DNA of 64,000 nt from Paenibacillaceae bacterium (GCA_029256185.1 JAQSYI010000010.1:62001-126000), one strand, 5' to 3'. Shown: positions 25,807 through 35,039, numbered from the stretch's first letter. The notes: a model not told the origin generated them from the letters alone. Program-made: numbers and translations.

Positions 25807-27102
25807 TTACATATGGGCAATAATTTCGTTGGCGAACTCCGAGCACTTCACCTCGGCAGCACCTTCCATAAGTCTTGCAAAATCATACGTTACCGTCTTG
25901 TTATTGATGGCGGTCTCCAGACCCTTGTAGATCAGATCCGCTGCTTCCTGCCAGCCCAGATGCTCCAGCATCATGACGCCGGAGAGGATCACGGAGCCGG
26001 GGTTTACTACGTCAAGCCCTGCATACTTGGGAGCCGTGCCGTGCGTCGCCTCGAAAATAGCATGGCCCGTCAAATAATTGATGTTGGCTCCTGGCGCAAT
26101 GCCGATGCCGCCTACTTGAGCAGCCAAAGCATCCGACAGATAATCCCCGTTCAGGTTCAGTGTGGCGATTACATCGAAGTCCTTGGGACGGGTCAGCACC
26201 TGTTGGAGAGCAATGTCGGCAATGGCGTCCTTAATGATGATTTTGCCGGCCGCTTCCGCCGCCTTCTGGGCTTGATTGGCCGCCTCTGTTCCTTGGTCCG
26301 CCTTGATGCGGTCATATTGCCCCCAGGTAAAGGTAACGTCGGCGAACTCGCGCTCCGCCAGCTCATAGCCCCAATTTTTAAAGGCGCCCTCGGTATATTT
26401 CATAATATTTCCTTTATGTACCAGAGTGACGGACTTCCGGTTGTGGGAGATGGCATATTCGATGGCGGCGCGGATCAGACGCTCCGAGCCTTCACGGGAC
26501 ACGGGCTTGATGCCGATGCCGGAGGTTTCGGGGAAACGGATCTTGGTGACGCCCATTTCCTTCTGCAGGAATTCAATAATCTTCTTGACTTCCGGTGTAC
26601 CTTCCTGCCATTCCACGCCGGCGTAGATATCCTCCGTATTCTCACGGAAAATCACCATATCCACCAGCTCGGGATGCTTGACCGGAGACGGCACGCCGTT
26701 GAAGTAACGGACCGGACGGGAGCATACATACAGATCCAGCTCCTGCCGCAGAGCCACATTCAGGGAACGGATGCCCCCGCCGATAGGCGTAGTCAAGGGT
26801 CCCTTGATAGCGACAATGTACTCCCGGATGGCGGTCAGCGTGTCGGCCGGCAGCCAGCTGTTGAATTGGTTGAACGCCTTCTCGCCGGCATAGACCTCGT
26901 ACCAGGCGATTTGCTTCTCCCCATTATAGGCCTTCGCTACAGCCGCATCAAGAACCCGTTTGGACGCCGCCCATATATCAGGTCCGGTGCCGTCCCCCTC
27001 GATAAAAGGAATGATGGGATTGGCAGGCACAACCAGCTTGCCGTTATCAATTGTAATGGGTTGGCCCTCGGTGGGCAAGGAATACTGAGTAAATTGTGGC
27101 AT
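25807..27102 (-). CDS. icd: Isocitrate dehydrogenase (NADP+)
   Basis: A 431-residue enzyme of the TCA cycle that converts isocitrate to 2-oxoglutarate. It shows [14 protein letters not shown], the substrate Arg/Ser region [38 protein letters not shown], the catalytic Lys region and HGTAPKYAG near the cofactor site. Size and order match the bacterial NADP enzyme. ATG at 27102 follows AGGAGGTTCACCC; the open frame continues upstream through the hairpin repeats (27114-27277) but only as repeat translation. The ribosome binding site is the end of that repeat. Confidence 0.96.
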   Translation of the reverse strand: MPQFTQYSLPTEGQPITIDNGKLVVPANPIIPFIEGDGTGPDIWAASKRVLDAAVAKAYNGEKQIAWYEVYAGEKAFNQFNSWLPADTLTAIREYIVAIKGPLTTPIGGGIRSLNVALRQELDLYVCSRPVRYFNGVPSPVKHPELVDMVIFRENTEDIYAGVEWQEGTPEVKKIIEFLQKEMGVTKIRFPETSGIGIKPVSREGSERLIRAAIEYAISHNRKSVTLVHKGNIMKYTEGAFKNWGYELAEREFADVTFTWGQYDRIKADQGTEAANQAQKAAEAAGKIIIKDAIADIALQQVLTRPKDFDVIATLNLNGDYLSDALAAQVGGIGIAPGANINYLTGHAIFEATHGTAPKYAGLDVVNPGSVILSGVMMLEHLGWQEAADLIYKGLETAINNKTVTYDFARLMEGAAEVKCSEFANEIIAHM

Positions 27103-27113
27103 GGGTGAACCTC

Positions 27114-27277
27114 CTAAAAGTTTTTTCGCCAGAAAAAACTGGCTTCGTAAGCATCCGCTGAGTTTTGAGTTGATTGCCATGTAATGGCATATCCGAAAAA
27201 CTGGCTCCGTAAGCATCCGCTGAGTTTTTTCGCCAGAAAAAACTGGCTTCGTAAGCATCCGCTGAGTTTTGAGTTGA
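27114..27277 (-). repeat. Tandem hairpin element ending in the icd ribosome binding site
   Basis: Read on the minus strand, three units of ATGCTTACGAAGCCAG (one with GGAG) are each followed by a hairpin. In the outer two the stem is AGTTTTTTC / GAAAAAACT with loop TGGC. The last unit runs straight into TTTTAGGAGG, the icd Shine-Dalgarno sequence. The same layout with a different stem sequence occurs at 42788-42910. Confidence 0.85.
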
Positions 27278-27337
27278 ATGGCTTGGCGCAGCAGCAAAGT
27301 CGAAAAACTCGTTCCTCCTGCTTGCGGCTAAGGATCA

Positions 27338-27535
27338 TGCAGAACTGCAAAAATACAGTTATTTTCGGCCAAATAGGGACAAAAGGATTAAATACCTGCA
27401 AAAATACATGCCCTGACAGCCTATATTGTGTAAAACCACAGAGTAACCCGGAAATACCTGTATTTTTGCAGGCTATCCCTTTAACGGGAGTACCGACGCA
27501 CGAGAAAAATGTATTTTTGCAGTTTCTGCGGTTGT
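27338..27535. repeat. Nested inverted repeats (CTGCAAAAATACA)
   Basis: CTGCAAAAATACA occurs forward at about 27345 and 27396, and as its complement TGTATTTTTGCAG at 27459 and 27510. The copies can fold into a nested stem with loops of about 50 and 150 nt. The region lies between icd and citZ. Confidence 0.75.
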
Positions 27536-27874
27536 GGATGCAGTTTCTGCGAGTGCGGTTGCGAGTGCAGTTGCGGTTGGTGTCGCGGTTGGGGCCGCGG
27601 TGCGGATGCGGTAGCCAAGGGATAAAGTTCTCACGGAGCAAAGCCCCCGCATGGTGAACTCTTACGGAGCACCGTCACCATACGGCTGACTCTCACGGAG
27701 CCAGGTCCCGCAGCAGGCCCCGCAAGCCAGCCTTGCCCAGGCAACGGCGACTGTGCCAAGCTATGGCCTTTCGCATCCGCCCATGGCAGCAGGAGCGGAA
27801 GACCGATTCCCGGCATCCGCTCCATTCTTCTGCAATAACCGGAACCTTCCGCCCCAAAAGCCAGGCGTCAGGGC
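27536..27874. other. icd-citZ intergenic stretch with simple repeats
   Basis: GTTGCGGTTG-like units (27540-27615) and three CTCNCACGGAGC-like or CTTACGGAGC units (about 27630-27705) are visible. No gene is supported. Expression of icd and mdh from citZ would have to read through about 770 bp of repeats, so icd may have its own promoter. Confidence 0.45.
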
Positions 27875-28987
27875 TTACCTCTGTGCAATCGGCACATAGG
27901 ATTGGCTTACCAGGCCCACATATTCGGCGCGGGGACGGATCAGCCGGTTATTCTCATATTGCTCCAGAATATGCGCTGTCCATCCGGACGCCCGGCTGAT
28001 AGCGAAGATTGGAGTAAACAAATCGCGGGCAATGCCCAAAGTGGTATAGACCGATGCGGAATAGAAGTCTACATTGGGCTTCAGGCCCTTCTGGGAAACA
28101 ACCATATTGTCAATCTTAATCGACATGTTGTACCATTCCAGATTGCCGGTCAGCTTGCCCAGTTCGTAGGACATCCGCTGCAGGTGCTTGGCGCGGGGGT
28201 CGCCGTTCTTGTATACCCGGTGGCCAAAGCCCATCAGCTTTTCCTTGTTGGCCAGCTTCTGGTTCACATAACTCTCCACCTGCTCGGAGGAGCCGATCTC
28301 TTCCAGCATCTCCATTACGGCCTCGTTGGCCCCGCCGTGAAGAGGTCCCTTGAGCGCCCCGATGGCGGAAGTTACACCGGAATATATATCAGACAGCGTA
28401 GCTACAGTTACACGCGCGGCAAAAGTCGAAGCGTTAAGCTCATGATCCGCATGGAGCACCAGCGCCTTATCCAGCGCTTCAATAGCAATGGGATCAGGCT
28501 GCACGCCCGATAACATATAGAGGAAATTCTCTGAGATGGAAGCGTTCTCCTTCGGCGCAACAGGTTCCAGTCCGTCACGTATGCGGGCAAAGGCGGCAAT
28601 GATCGTAGGAATCTGGGCTTGCAGCTTCACCGCCTTGGAAACATTGGCGGCCAGACTCATATCGTTGGCTTCCTCATCGTACAGAGCAAGCGAGGACACA
28701 GCACTGCGGAGAACAGCCATGGCATTGGCATCCTTGGGATACAGCCTGAGCTGCTCGATGATGGCAGCAGGTATGGCCGCATTGGCGCAAAGATCCGCTT
28801 TGAGCTTATTGAGCTCCGACTCGTTGGGAAGCTTGCCAAACCACAGTAAATACACAACCTCCTCAAACGAGGCCTGCTCCGCCAATTCATCAATATCGAT
28901 CCCCCGGTAAGTGAGAACACCATCAATAATGGAGCTAATGGAGGAAGTGGTCGCTACGATGCCTTCCAAACCTTTGGTCGCCGTCAT
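27875..28987 (-). CDS. citZ: Citrate synthase
   Basis: A 370-residue enzyme that makes citrate from oxaloacetate and acetyl-CoA. The catalytic residues are in GPLHGGANEAVMEML (His), MGFGHRVYKNGDPRA (His) and NVDFYSASVYTTLGI (Asp). Length and lack of a long N-terminal domain match the small Gram-positive type. AAAGGAGAG precedes the ATG. It is the first gene of the citZ-icd-mdh order known from Bacillus. Confidence 0.95.
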   Translation of the reverse strand: MTATKGLEGIVATTSSISSIIDGVLTYRGIDIDELAEQASFEEVVYLLWFGKLPNESELNKLKADLCANAAIPAAIIEQLRLYPKDANAMAVLRSAVSSLALYDEEANDMSLAANVSKAVKLQAQIPTIIAAFARIRDGLEPVAPKENASISENFLYMLSGVQPDPIAIEALDKALVLHADHELNASTFAARVTVATLSDIYSGVTSAIGALKGPLHGGANEAVMEMLEEIGSSEQVESYVNQKLANKEKLMGFGHRVYKNGDPRAKHLQRMSYELGKLTGNLEWYNMSIKIDNMVVSQKGLKPNVDFYSASVYTTLGIARDLFTPIFAISRASGWTAHILEQYENNRLIRPRAEYVGLVSQSYVPIAQR

Positions 28988-29379
28988 CTCTAATCTCTCC
29001 TTTACAAATAAAAAATGATATCATGGAAGCAATCCCAGTTATAACCATAACGAAGATTTATCATCTTCTCGTAATTCTATAATAACCTTTTTCAGGTCAT
29101 TTGTGAACAAATTATGAAATGAAACATTATTATCGAGGTTAAAAAATTTTTTATAGTTTTTAAAAATCGATTGGAGTTTTTTATCAAAGGAAAAGGCATC
29201 ATGGAGAGAAATCGCAGAACTTGTCTTTTTATCTGTGATACAATGTAAAATAAGCTTTCTATCGAAGCCCCTTTCTAGAAACGGGTTCGTCTCGGGAGCT
29301 TTCCGCAGGAAATCCGGCTTCGTAAGTATGAATTAAAGCGGGAGCTTTAGCGGTTGATAAACATAAAGGAGCGGCCCAC
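28988..29379. other. AT-rich divergent region between citZ and ppx
   Basis: About 390 bp with AT-rich stretches that must hold the promoters of both genes; no hexamer pair was clear enough to call. A degenerate single copy of the CTTACGAAGCC hairpin element lies at 29297-29329 (minus orientation): ATACTTACGAAGCC followed by an imperfect stem. Confidence 0.5.
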
Positions 29380-30924
29380 ATGGAACAGGAACAGAATACG
29401 CGCATCGGCATTATCGACATTGGCTCCAACTCCATACGTCTGGTCATTTACGAGGTAACAGGCGTTTACGCATACCGCGTTATTGATGAAAACAAGGAAT
29501 CTGCCCGGCTTAGCGGCAAGATCGACCAGGACGGCAAGATGAAGCGGGCCGATATGATGGCCATCGTCCAGACGTTGAACCACTTCAAGATGCTCTGTCA
29601 GGCGAACCGGGCCAACAGCATAAGAGCCGTAGCCACCGCCGCGATCCGCAACGCGGCCAACTCGCAGGAAATCCTCGATGTGCTGCGCCAATACACGGAG
29701 ATGGATATCGAGATCCTGCCCGGAGATGAGGAAGCGCGGCTCGGCTTCCTGGGCATGATCAATACCATGGATATACAGGATGGGCTTGTCATAGACATCG
29801 GCGGAGGAAGCACGGAGGTTTCCCTGTTTCTCAACCGGACGCTTATTCACAGCATCTCCTTCACGTTCGGCTCCGTCAATACCACCAAAAAGTATACCAA
29901 GGACGGGGTTGTGGACCAGGAGAGCATCACCCGTATCCGGCAGATGGTGACTGCCGCCCTCTCGAAGGAACCGTGGATTAAAGGGCATAAGGGCCTTCCC
30001 CTCATCGGACTGGGCGGCACCATCCGGACCGTCTGCAAGCTGGATCAACGCGAGAAGAAGTACTCCCTGCCGTTAACCCATAATTACCGGCTGGAAGCGG
30101 AGGCTGTGGACCGCTTATTGGCCGAACTGGGACCCATGCCTGTAGAGCGGCGGAAGAAACGGGATGGAATGACCAGCAGCCGGGCCGACATTATTGTGCC
30201 GGGACTGATTATCCTTCAGACCGTGTTCGAATTTGCCGATGCCGCCCACTATATCGTAAGCGGCTCGGGGCTCCGGGACGGGTTGTTCTTCGAGAGCCTG
30301 GACCCGGCCAACCCCCAGCTGCACAATGTGCTGGAGCATAGCGTCCGCAATCTGCTGACGCTGCATCCCACCATTTCCCTGCAGCATGTGGAGCAGGTGA
30401 ACCGGCTTGCCCTCAAGCTGTTCGACGATATGCAGGACGTCCACCATCTGAGCGTAAGAAGCCGCTCCTACCTGCATGTGGCAAGCCTTCTGTACCGGAT
30501 CGGAGTCACGGTCTTCTACTATGACTTTCCGAAGCATACCTTTTATCTGATGGCCCATTCCCGCCTCTATGGATTAAGCCACAGGGAAATCCTGATCTGT
30601 GCTATAGCAGCCTCCTATAAGAACAAAAACCGGACCCGGCAGATGTGCTTGGAATACAAGGACATTCTGACCGAATCCGATTGTCAGTTGATCATTCGCC
30701 TGGGCACGCTGCTGCAGTTGGCCATCGGCATGGACCGGAGCCAAACCCAGCCGCTGCTGCGCCTGACCGCCATCACCCGCAGTACAGAGCTGGAGCTCTG
30801 CCTGGAATGCCGCCACAGCCCCGCTATCGAGCTGAGAGAGTTGGACATAGCCGCCCGGGAGTTCAAGAAGGTATGGGGACTTAATCTGCGGATTCGGGCT
30901 GATCTTCCCGCTTCCACGAGCTGA
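29380..30924 (+). CDS. ppx: Exopolyphosphatase (Ppx/GppA family)
   Basis: A 514-residue protein. The N-terminal actin-like phosphatase fold (1-310) has IGIIDIGSNSIRLVIYEV and LVIDIGGGSTEVSLF, plus VATAAIRNAAN. The C-terminal part (about 320-510) is helical and HD-like. The enzyme degrades polyphosphate from its ends, or removes phosphate from pppGpp in some relatives. AAAGGAG precedes the ATG. It is convergent with ppk1 and the coding ends overlap by 44 bp, a physical link between synthesis and breakdown genes of the same polymer. Confidence 0.92.
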   Translation: MEQEQNTRIGIIDIGSNSIRLVIYEVTGVYAYRVIDENKESARLSGKIDQDGKMKRADMMAIVQTLNHFKMLCQANRANSIRAVATAAIRNAANSQEILDVLRQYTEMDIEILPGDEEARLGFLGMINTMDIQDGLVIDIGGGSTEVSLFLNRTLIHSISFTFGSVNTTKKYTKDGVVDQESITRIRQMVTAALSKEPWIKGHKGLPLIGLGGTIRTVCKLDQREKKYSLPLTHNYRLEAEAVDRLLAELGPMPVERRKKRDGMTSSRADIIVPGLIILQTVFEFADAAHYIVSGSGLRDGLFFESLDPANPQLHNVLEHSVRNLLTLHPTISLQHVEQVNRLALKLFDDMQDVHHLSVRSRSYLHVASLLYRIGVTVFYYDFPKHTFYLMAHSRLYGLSHREILICAIAASYKNKNRTRQMCLEYKDILTESDCQLIIRLGTLLQLAIGMDRSQTQPLLRLTAITRSTELELCLECRHSPAIELRELDIAAREFKKVWGLNLRIRADLPASTS

Positions 30925-32971
30925 TATTCATGGCCTGGAACTGGCTGCGCAACGGCGGCTCTGTTCCAGGCTCCCGCGGCTCATACATGCCGTTCGGCTG
31001 GAGCACGCGGGCCTTCACATTATCGTCCAGAGACATTTGCAGCATGCGGATCAGATCCTGCTTCCGTGCATCATCAAGGACAGGACAGAGAAGCTCCACA
31101 CGCCGGGTCAGATTCCGGCTCATCCAGTCCGCACTGGAAATATAAACCTCCGGTTCGCCGCCATTCTCAAAATAGATGATGCGCGAATGCTCCAGGAACC
31201 GGTCCACAATGCTTCGTACAGAAATGTTCTCGCTTAGTCCGCCAACTCCCGGACGCAGGCAGCAGACGCCCCGGATAATCAGATCCACCTTCACTCCTGC
31301 CTGGGATGCCCGGTATAGCTCGTCCACTGTCTCCTGATGGGACAGGGAGTTGAGCTTGGCGATAATCCGGGCGGGTTTTCCTGCTTCCGCATGCCGGGCC
31401 TCCCGCTGAAACAGCCTGAACAGTTCATTCATCAGATTGGTAGGGGCTACAGACAATGCCTGCATATGCTTCGGGGTGGAGTACCCCGTAATTTCATTAA
31501 ACAGACTGGATGCGTCCTCACCGATCATGATATTGGTGGTCAGCAGGCCCACATCCGTATACAGCCGCGCAGTGTTGTCATTATAATTGCCTGTTCCCAC
31601 ATGGACATATCTCCGGAGTGCCGCGTTCTCCTGGCGCACAACCAGGGTGATCTTGGCATGGGTTTTCAGTCCGATCAGGCCGTAGACCACATGGCAGCCT
31701 GCCTTCTCCAGCTTGCGGGCCCAGGCGATATTGCGCTCCTCGTCGAATCGGGCCTTCAGTTCCACCACCACCGTTACCTGCTTGCCGGATTCCGCGGCGC
31801 TGGCGAGAGCCTGCACCAGCCGGGATTGGCCGCTGACCCGGTAGAGCGTCATCTTGATCGCCAGCACCTTGTGGTCCTCCGCCGCCTGGCAGATGAAGTC
31901 CGTCACCGCGTCGAAGGACTCGTAAGGATGATAGACCAGCACGTCCCTGCGCCGCAGCACATCGAAGATGTCATCCTCATCGACCTCCCGGGGATACACC
32001 GGCTCCACAACCGAATAGCGTAGATGGGAATAGCCTTCAAGCGAGCCCTGAAGCCTCATGAGAAAGCTTAAATCCAGCGGTCCGTCAATCTCGAATACAT
32101 TATCTTCAATCTCGAACTCCTCCCGGAGCATCTCCAGCGCATACGGATGCATTCCCTTCTGCACCTCAAGCCGGACAGGCGCACCCCAACGCCGCCTGCG
32201 CAGTTCCTTCTCAATTTCCTCCAGCAGATCCTCCGCGCCTTCTTCGTTCAGCGTCAGATCCGCGTTGCGGGTAAGACGGAAGCCGTGTACAGCCACAGGC
32301 ACATAGCCGGAGAACAACGTATGGATATGTTCGCGGATCAGATCCTCCAGCAGAATATACTCATGCTTCTTGCTGTTGGCCCGGGAAGACAATGCGACAC
32401 AGCGGGAGAGATTGGAAGGCACCTGGACAATGGCAAAGTATGGATCGGCATCCGGCTCCATTCCTTCTCTGGTCAGTACAACGGCCAAATAAAGCGCCTG
32501 TGTATGAACAAGCGGGAACGGACGGGATTGGTCCACCGCCATAGGCGTCAGCACAGGGTAGACGATCTCATGAAAGTATTGCTCCATCACTTTTTTCTGA
32601 GTGATGTTCAAATCTTCGAAATCCGTCAGTACAATGCCTTCTTTATACAGCAGCCGGAGAATCTCGCGGTAGGTCTTGTACTGCTCCGCCACCATCCGGT
32701 ACGTGCGCTTCATGATGCGCTTCAGCAACCCCTCGGGCAGATACCCGCTGAAATCTTTCTTGACATAATTGGCCTTCATCTGGTCATACAACCCCGCAAC
32801 CCGGACACTCATGAATTCATCCAGATTGGTGGACACGATGGACAGAAACTTCACCCGCTCCAGCAGAGGCGTCGTGCTGTCCTGCGCCTCCTGAAGAACA
32901 CGCCAGTTGAATTCAATCCAGCTTAAATCTCGGTTAATATAATTCGAGGCCGGGCTTTTGGTTGTTGTCAT
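30881..32971 (-). CDS. ppk1: Polyphosphate kinase 1
   Basis: A 696-residue enzyme that polymerises the gamma phosphate of ATP into polyphosphate. The N domain begins with NYINRDLSWIEFNWRVL. The catalytic C domains have the autophosphorylated His in IGLKTHAKITLVVR (near residue 440), GTGNYND, and ISSADWMSRNLTRRVEL with the second conserved region. Full length for the family. A four-repeat PHO box lies about 50-90 bp upstream of the ATG, so PhoP probably controls it. The 3' end overlaps ppx. Confidence 0.96.
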   Translation of the reverse strand: MTTTKSPASNYINRDLSWIEFNWRVLQEAQDSTTPLLERVKFLSIVSTNLDEFMSVRVAGLYDQMKANYVKKDFSGYLPEGLLKRIMKRTYRMVAEQYKTYREILRLLYKEGIVLTDFEDLNITQKKVMEQYFHEIVYPVLTPMAVDQSRPFPLVHTQALYLAVVLTREGMEPDADPYFAIVQVPSNLSRCVALSSRANSKKHEYILLEDLIREHIHTLFSGYVPVAVHGFRLTRNADLTLNEEGAEDLLEEIEKELRRRRWGAPVRLEVQKGMHPYALEMLREEFEIEDNVFEIDGPLDLSFLMRLQGSLEGYSHLRYSVVEPVYPREVDEDDIFDVLRRRDVLVYHPYESFDAVTDFICQAAEDHKVLAIKMTLYRVSGQSRLVQALASAAESGKQVTVVVELKARFDEERNIAWARKLEKAGCHVVYGLIGLKTHAKITLVVRQENAALRRYVHVGTGNYNDNTARLYTDVGLLTTNIMIGEDASSLFNEITGYSTPKHMQALSVAPTNLMNELFRLFQREARHAEAGKPARIIAKLNSLSHQETVDELYRASQAGVKVDLIIRGVCCLRPGVGGLSENISVRSIVDRFLEHSRIIYFENGGEPEVYISSADWMSRNLTRRVELLCPVLDDARKQDLIRMLQMSLDDNVKARVLQPNGMYEPREPGTEPPLRSQFQAMNISSWKREDQPESAD

Positions 32972-33023
32972 AATTCCTCCGTCGGCATGATCTTAATCGG
33001 CTACTTCGATTATCCGTCTCCCG

Positions 33024-33062
33024 TGTTAAGCAGCCGTCATCAATTTGTTAACGTTATGTAAA
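33024..33062 (-). promoter_or_regulatory. PHO box upstream of ppk1
   Basis: On the minus strand TTTACA, TTAACA, ATGACG and TTAACA are spaced exactly 11 bp apart, the same pattern as at pstS and pstC. Three of the four hexamers match well. The promoter-proximal hexamer ends 53 bp before the ppk1 ATG. Confidence 0.8.
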
Positions 33063-33069
33063 TTTTTAC

Positions 33070-33166
33070 GAAAATGTATGGATGCACATTTTCATACGGC
33101 CCCCCCAAAAAGTACCTGGAATTTGCTTTAAGAGCATCCCGTCACTTTTGGAGGATTGTTTTTGCA
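33070..33166 (+). repeat. Two-hairpin intergenic repeat, copy 2
   Basis: Hairpin 1 is a perfect GAAAATGT / ACATTTTC (33070-33077 / 33086-33093). Hairpin 2 pairs CCCCCAAAAAGT with ACTTTTGGAGG and contains TGCT/AGCA inside; the tail is ATTGTTTTT. Compared with copy 1 the stem bases differ but still pair. It lies between ppk1 and ytvI, both transcribed away from it. Confidence 0.75.
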
Positions 33167-33239
33167 GCCAAAATTCACGGCGTGTTACAATAACAGCAAC
33201 CAATACTAGCTTTAACGAGCTGAAAGGATGAATTCCTCT

Positions 33240-34361
33240 ATGGAACGGACGCTGCTTTCGCAGCTGTTGAGGGGCTTATGGGTGGCCGTTGTGCTTGTTG
33301 CTGTTATCTATGCGGTTATTTTCATAACACCTCTGGTAATCCCGTTTTTGATAGGCTGGCTGATCGCCTATCTCTTGAATCCTCTGGTCAATTTCTTCCA
33401 GAACAAGGTGAAAGTGCCCCGCTGGCTGGCCGTTACATTCTCTCTTTTGATTTTCCTCTGTATTTCAGGAGGGCTTATTACGCTGGCAGTTACTAATATT
33501 GTGCTGGAAATCAACGATCTGTCCATCATTATCCAGAACAATCTGAACCAGTGGAAGGCCAATTTTACCGACTATATCAATTCCGATTACATTCAGAACC
33601 TGATTAACCGGGTCATCCATATTTATAATGAGAACCCCGTGTATAAGGACACCATCAATTCCAATCTGACCAACTCTGGCAAAACCGTCACGGACTTCGT
33701 CTCTTATCTGGTCAAATTCATTCTGGACAGCATTGTTGTGCTGCTCACAAGCCTGCCTACACTGGCCACGGTAATTATCGTAGCCCTGCTGGCGGCCTTC
33801 TTCATCAGCAACGACTGGAAGAAGCTGAAGGGCAAGCTGGAGAAATGGACTCCCGGTTTTATTGCCAGACCCACTGCCATCATCTGGTCCAACCTGCAAA
33901 AAGCCTTGTTCGGCTACCTTCGGGCCCAATTGATTCTCATCTCCATAACGGCCCTGTTCGTCATCATCGGCTTACTGATTCTCCGGGTCGAGTATGCCAT
34001 CACTATCGGGCTGCTGATCGGACTGGTAGACCTCATGCCTTATCTGGGCACAGGGGCGGTCATGGTGCCCTGGATCATCTTCGCCTTTATCCAAAATAAC
34101 TATTACCTGGGGATTGGCTTGTCCATCCTGTACGGCATTATCCTTGTAGCCAGGCAAATCCTGGAGCCCAAGGTGCTGGCTACCAGCATCGGGCTTGATG
34201 CTCTGCCCACCTTAATTTCCATGTATGTAGGATTGAAGCTGTTTGGCTTCATGGGCCTGATTATCGGCCCGGTCAGCCTGATTCTTCTGATGACCTTTTA
34301 CCGTTCCGGTGTGTTCAACGATGTGTGGCGCTATATTCGGGTCGGCAGGCTCAAGCCTTAG
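33240..34361 (+). CDS. ytvI: YtvI-type AI-2E family membrane protein
   Basis: About 373 residues with roughly eight membrane segments in the AI-2E/UPF0118 pattern: paired N-terminal helices (about 10-60), a third helix, a long soluble loop (about 95-155), and C-terminal helices with VGLKLFGFMGLIIGPVSLIL. In Bacillus a protein of this type (YtvI, linked to sporulation) lies between pyk and citZ, and this gene has a matching position. ATG at 33240 is chosen because GAAAGGA is about 10 bp upstream; the ATG at 33228 is too close to it. The transported substrate is unknown. Confidence 0.85.
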   Translation: MERTLLSQLLRGLWVAVVLVAVIYAVIFITPLVIPFLIGWLIAYLLNPLVNFFQNKVKVPRWLAVTFSLLIFLCISGGLITLAVTNIVLEINDLSIIIQNNLNQWKANFTDYINSDYIQNLINRVIHIYNENPVYKDTINSNLTNSGKTVTDFVSYLVKFILDSIVVLLTSLPTLATVIIVALLAAFFISNDWKKLKGKLEKWTPGFIARPTAIIWSNLQKALFGYLRAQLILISITALFVIIGLLILRVEYAITIGLLIGLVDLMPYLGTGAVMVPWIIFAFIQNNYYLGIGLSILYGIILVARQILEPKVLATSIGLDALPTLISMYVGLKLFGFMGLIIGPVSLILLMTFYRSGVFNDVWRYIRVGRLKP

Positions 34362-34469
34362 GGTGTGTTTGCAAACTCGCCTTAGACCGATATCGCGCGG
34401 CAGAAGCCAGCCGGACATAGAAGCGTGCTGTGCGGGTAGAGCCGGCGGTTGGCCCTTGTCCTCCTTGTC

Positions 34470-34907
34470 CTATGACTCCTCCGTTCTTCCCGTAAGGCCG
34501 GACAAAAGCCTGTGGAGCTGAGGCGCCAGCCGGTCGATGCGTGCCGGCTTCCACTCCCGGTTTACCCACATATGCCGCGTGGTCCCCGTTGCCAGAAGTT
34601 CTTCATCGCAGCGTCTGCGGATTTCATATGTGAACTCCAGACGCACGCTGCCGTAATCCTTCACGCAGGTATGGATAACAATCTCATCATCATAACGGGC
34701 AGGCTTCCGGTATTGCACCGACACATCCACCACCGGCAGCAGCAGCCCCTGCTCCTCCTCCAGCTTGCCATAGCTCATGCCGCACCCGCGGAGCATCTCC
34801 GTGCGTCCGATCTCGAACCAGTCCAGATAACGGGAGTGATACACGACTCCCATCTGGTCGGTCTCCGCATAGCGGACCCGAACAATATGCTTGAAGCTCC
34901 GGCACAT
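34470..34907 (-). CDS. Acyl-CoA thioesterase, hot-dog fold (YbgC/FadM type)
   Basis: A 145-residue soluble protein with a single hot-dog domain. The catalytic region RVRYAETDQMGVVYHSRYLDWFEIGR holds the Asp of the 4-hydroxybenzoyl-CoA thioesterase group. Such enzymes hydrolyse acyl-CoA thioesters. It is convergent with ytvI and has a short 5' region. The name is sure at family level only. Only the first 20 residues of the motif matter for the call (RVRYAETDQMGVVYH). Confidence 0.88.
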   Translation of the reverse strand: MCRSFKHIVRVRYAETDQMGVVYHSRYLDWFEIGRTEMLRGCGMSYGKLEEEQGLLLPVVDVSVQYRKPARYDDEIVIHTCVKDYGSVRLEFTYEIRRRCDEELLATGTTRHMWVNREWKPARIDRLAPQLHRLLSGLTGRTEES

Positions 34908-34997
34908 GGATTATTCGCTTCCTCTCATGTTATGATGTTGTCACTTTTAGGAGATATTTTTATTATAATTCATCTTGGCCGGTATTAAAAATCAGAG

Positions 34998-35039
34998 AAC
35001 CACAAAGAGACCTGCCGTCAGGCAAGCCTTTTTGTGGTT
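34998..35039 (-). terminator. Terminator of the polysaccharide operon
   Basis: AACCACAAA pairs with TTTGTGGTT (9 bp), with a second small hairpin in the loop. On the minus strand it is followed by CTCTGATTTTTAATA, about 35 bp past the stop of the GH88/GH105 gene. Confidence 0.75.

Noticed and set aside
25813..27108. 431-codon plus-strand ORF opposite icd
   Set aside because: The isocitrate dehydrogenase motifs are on the other strand.
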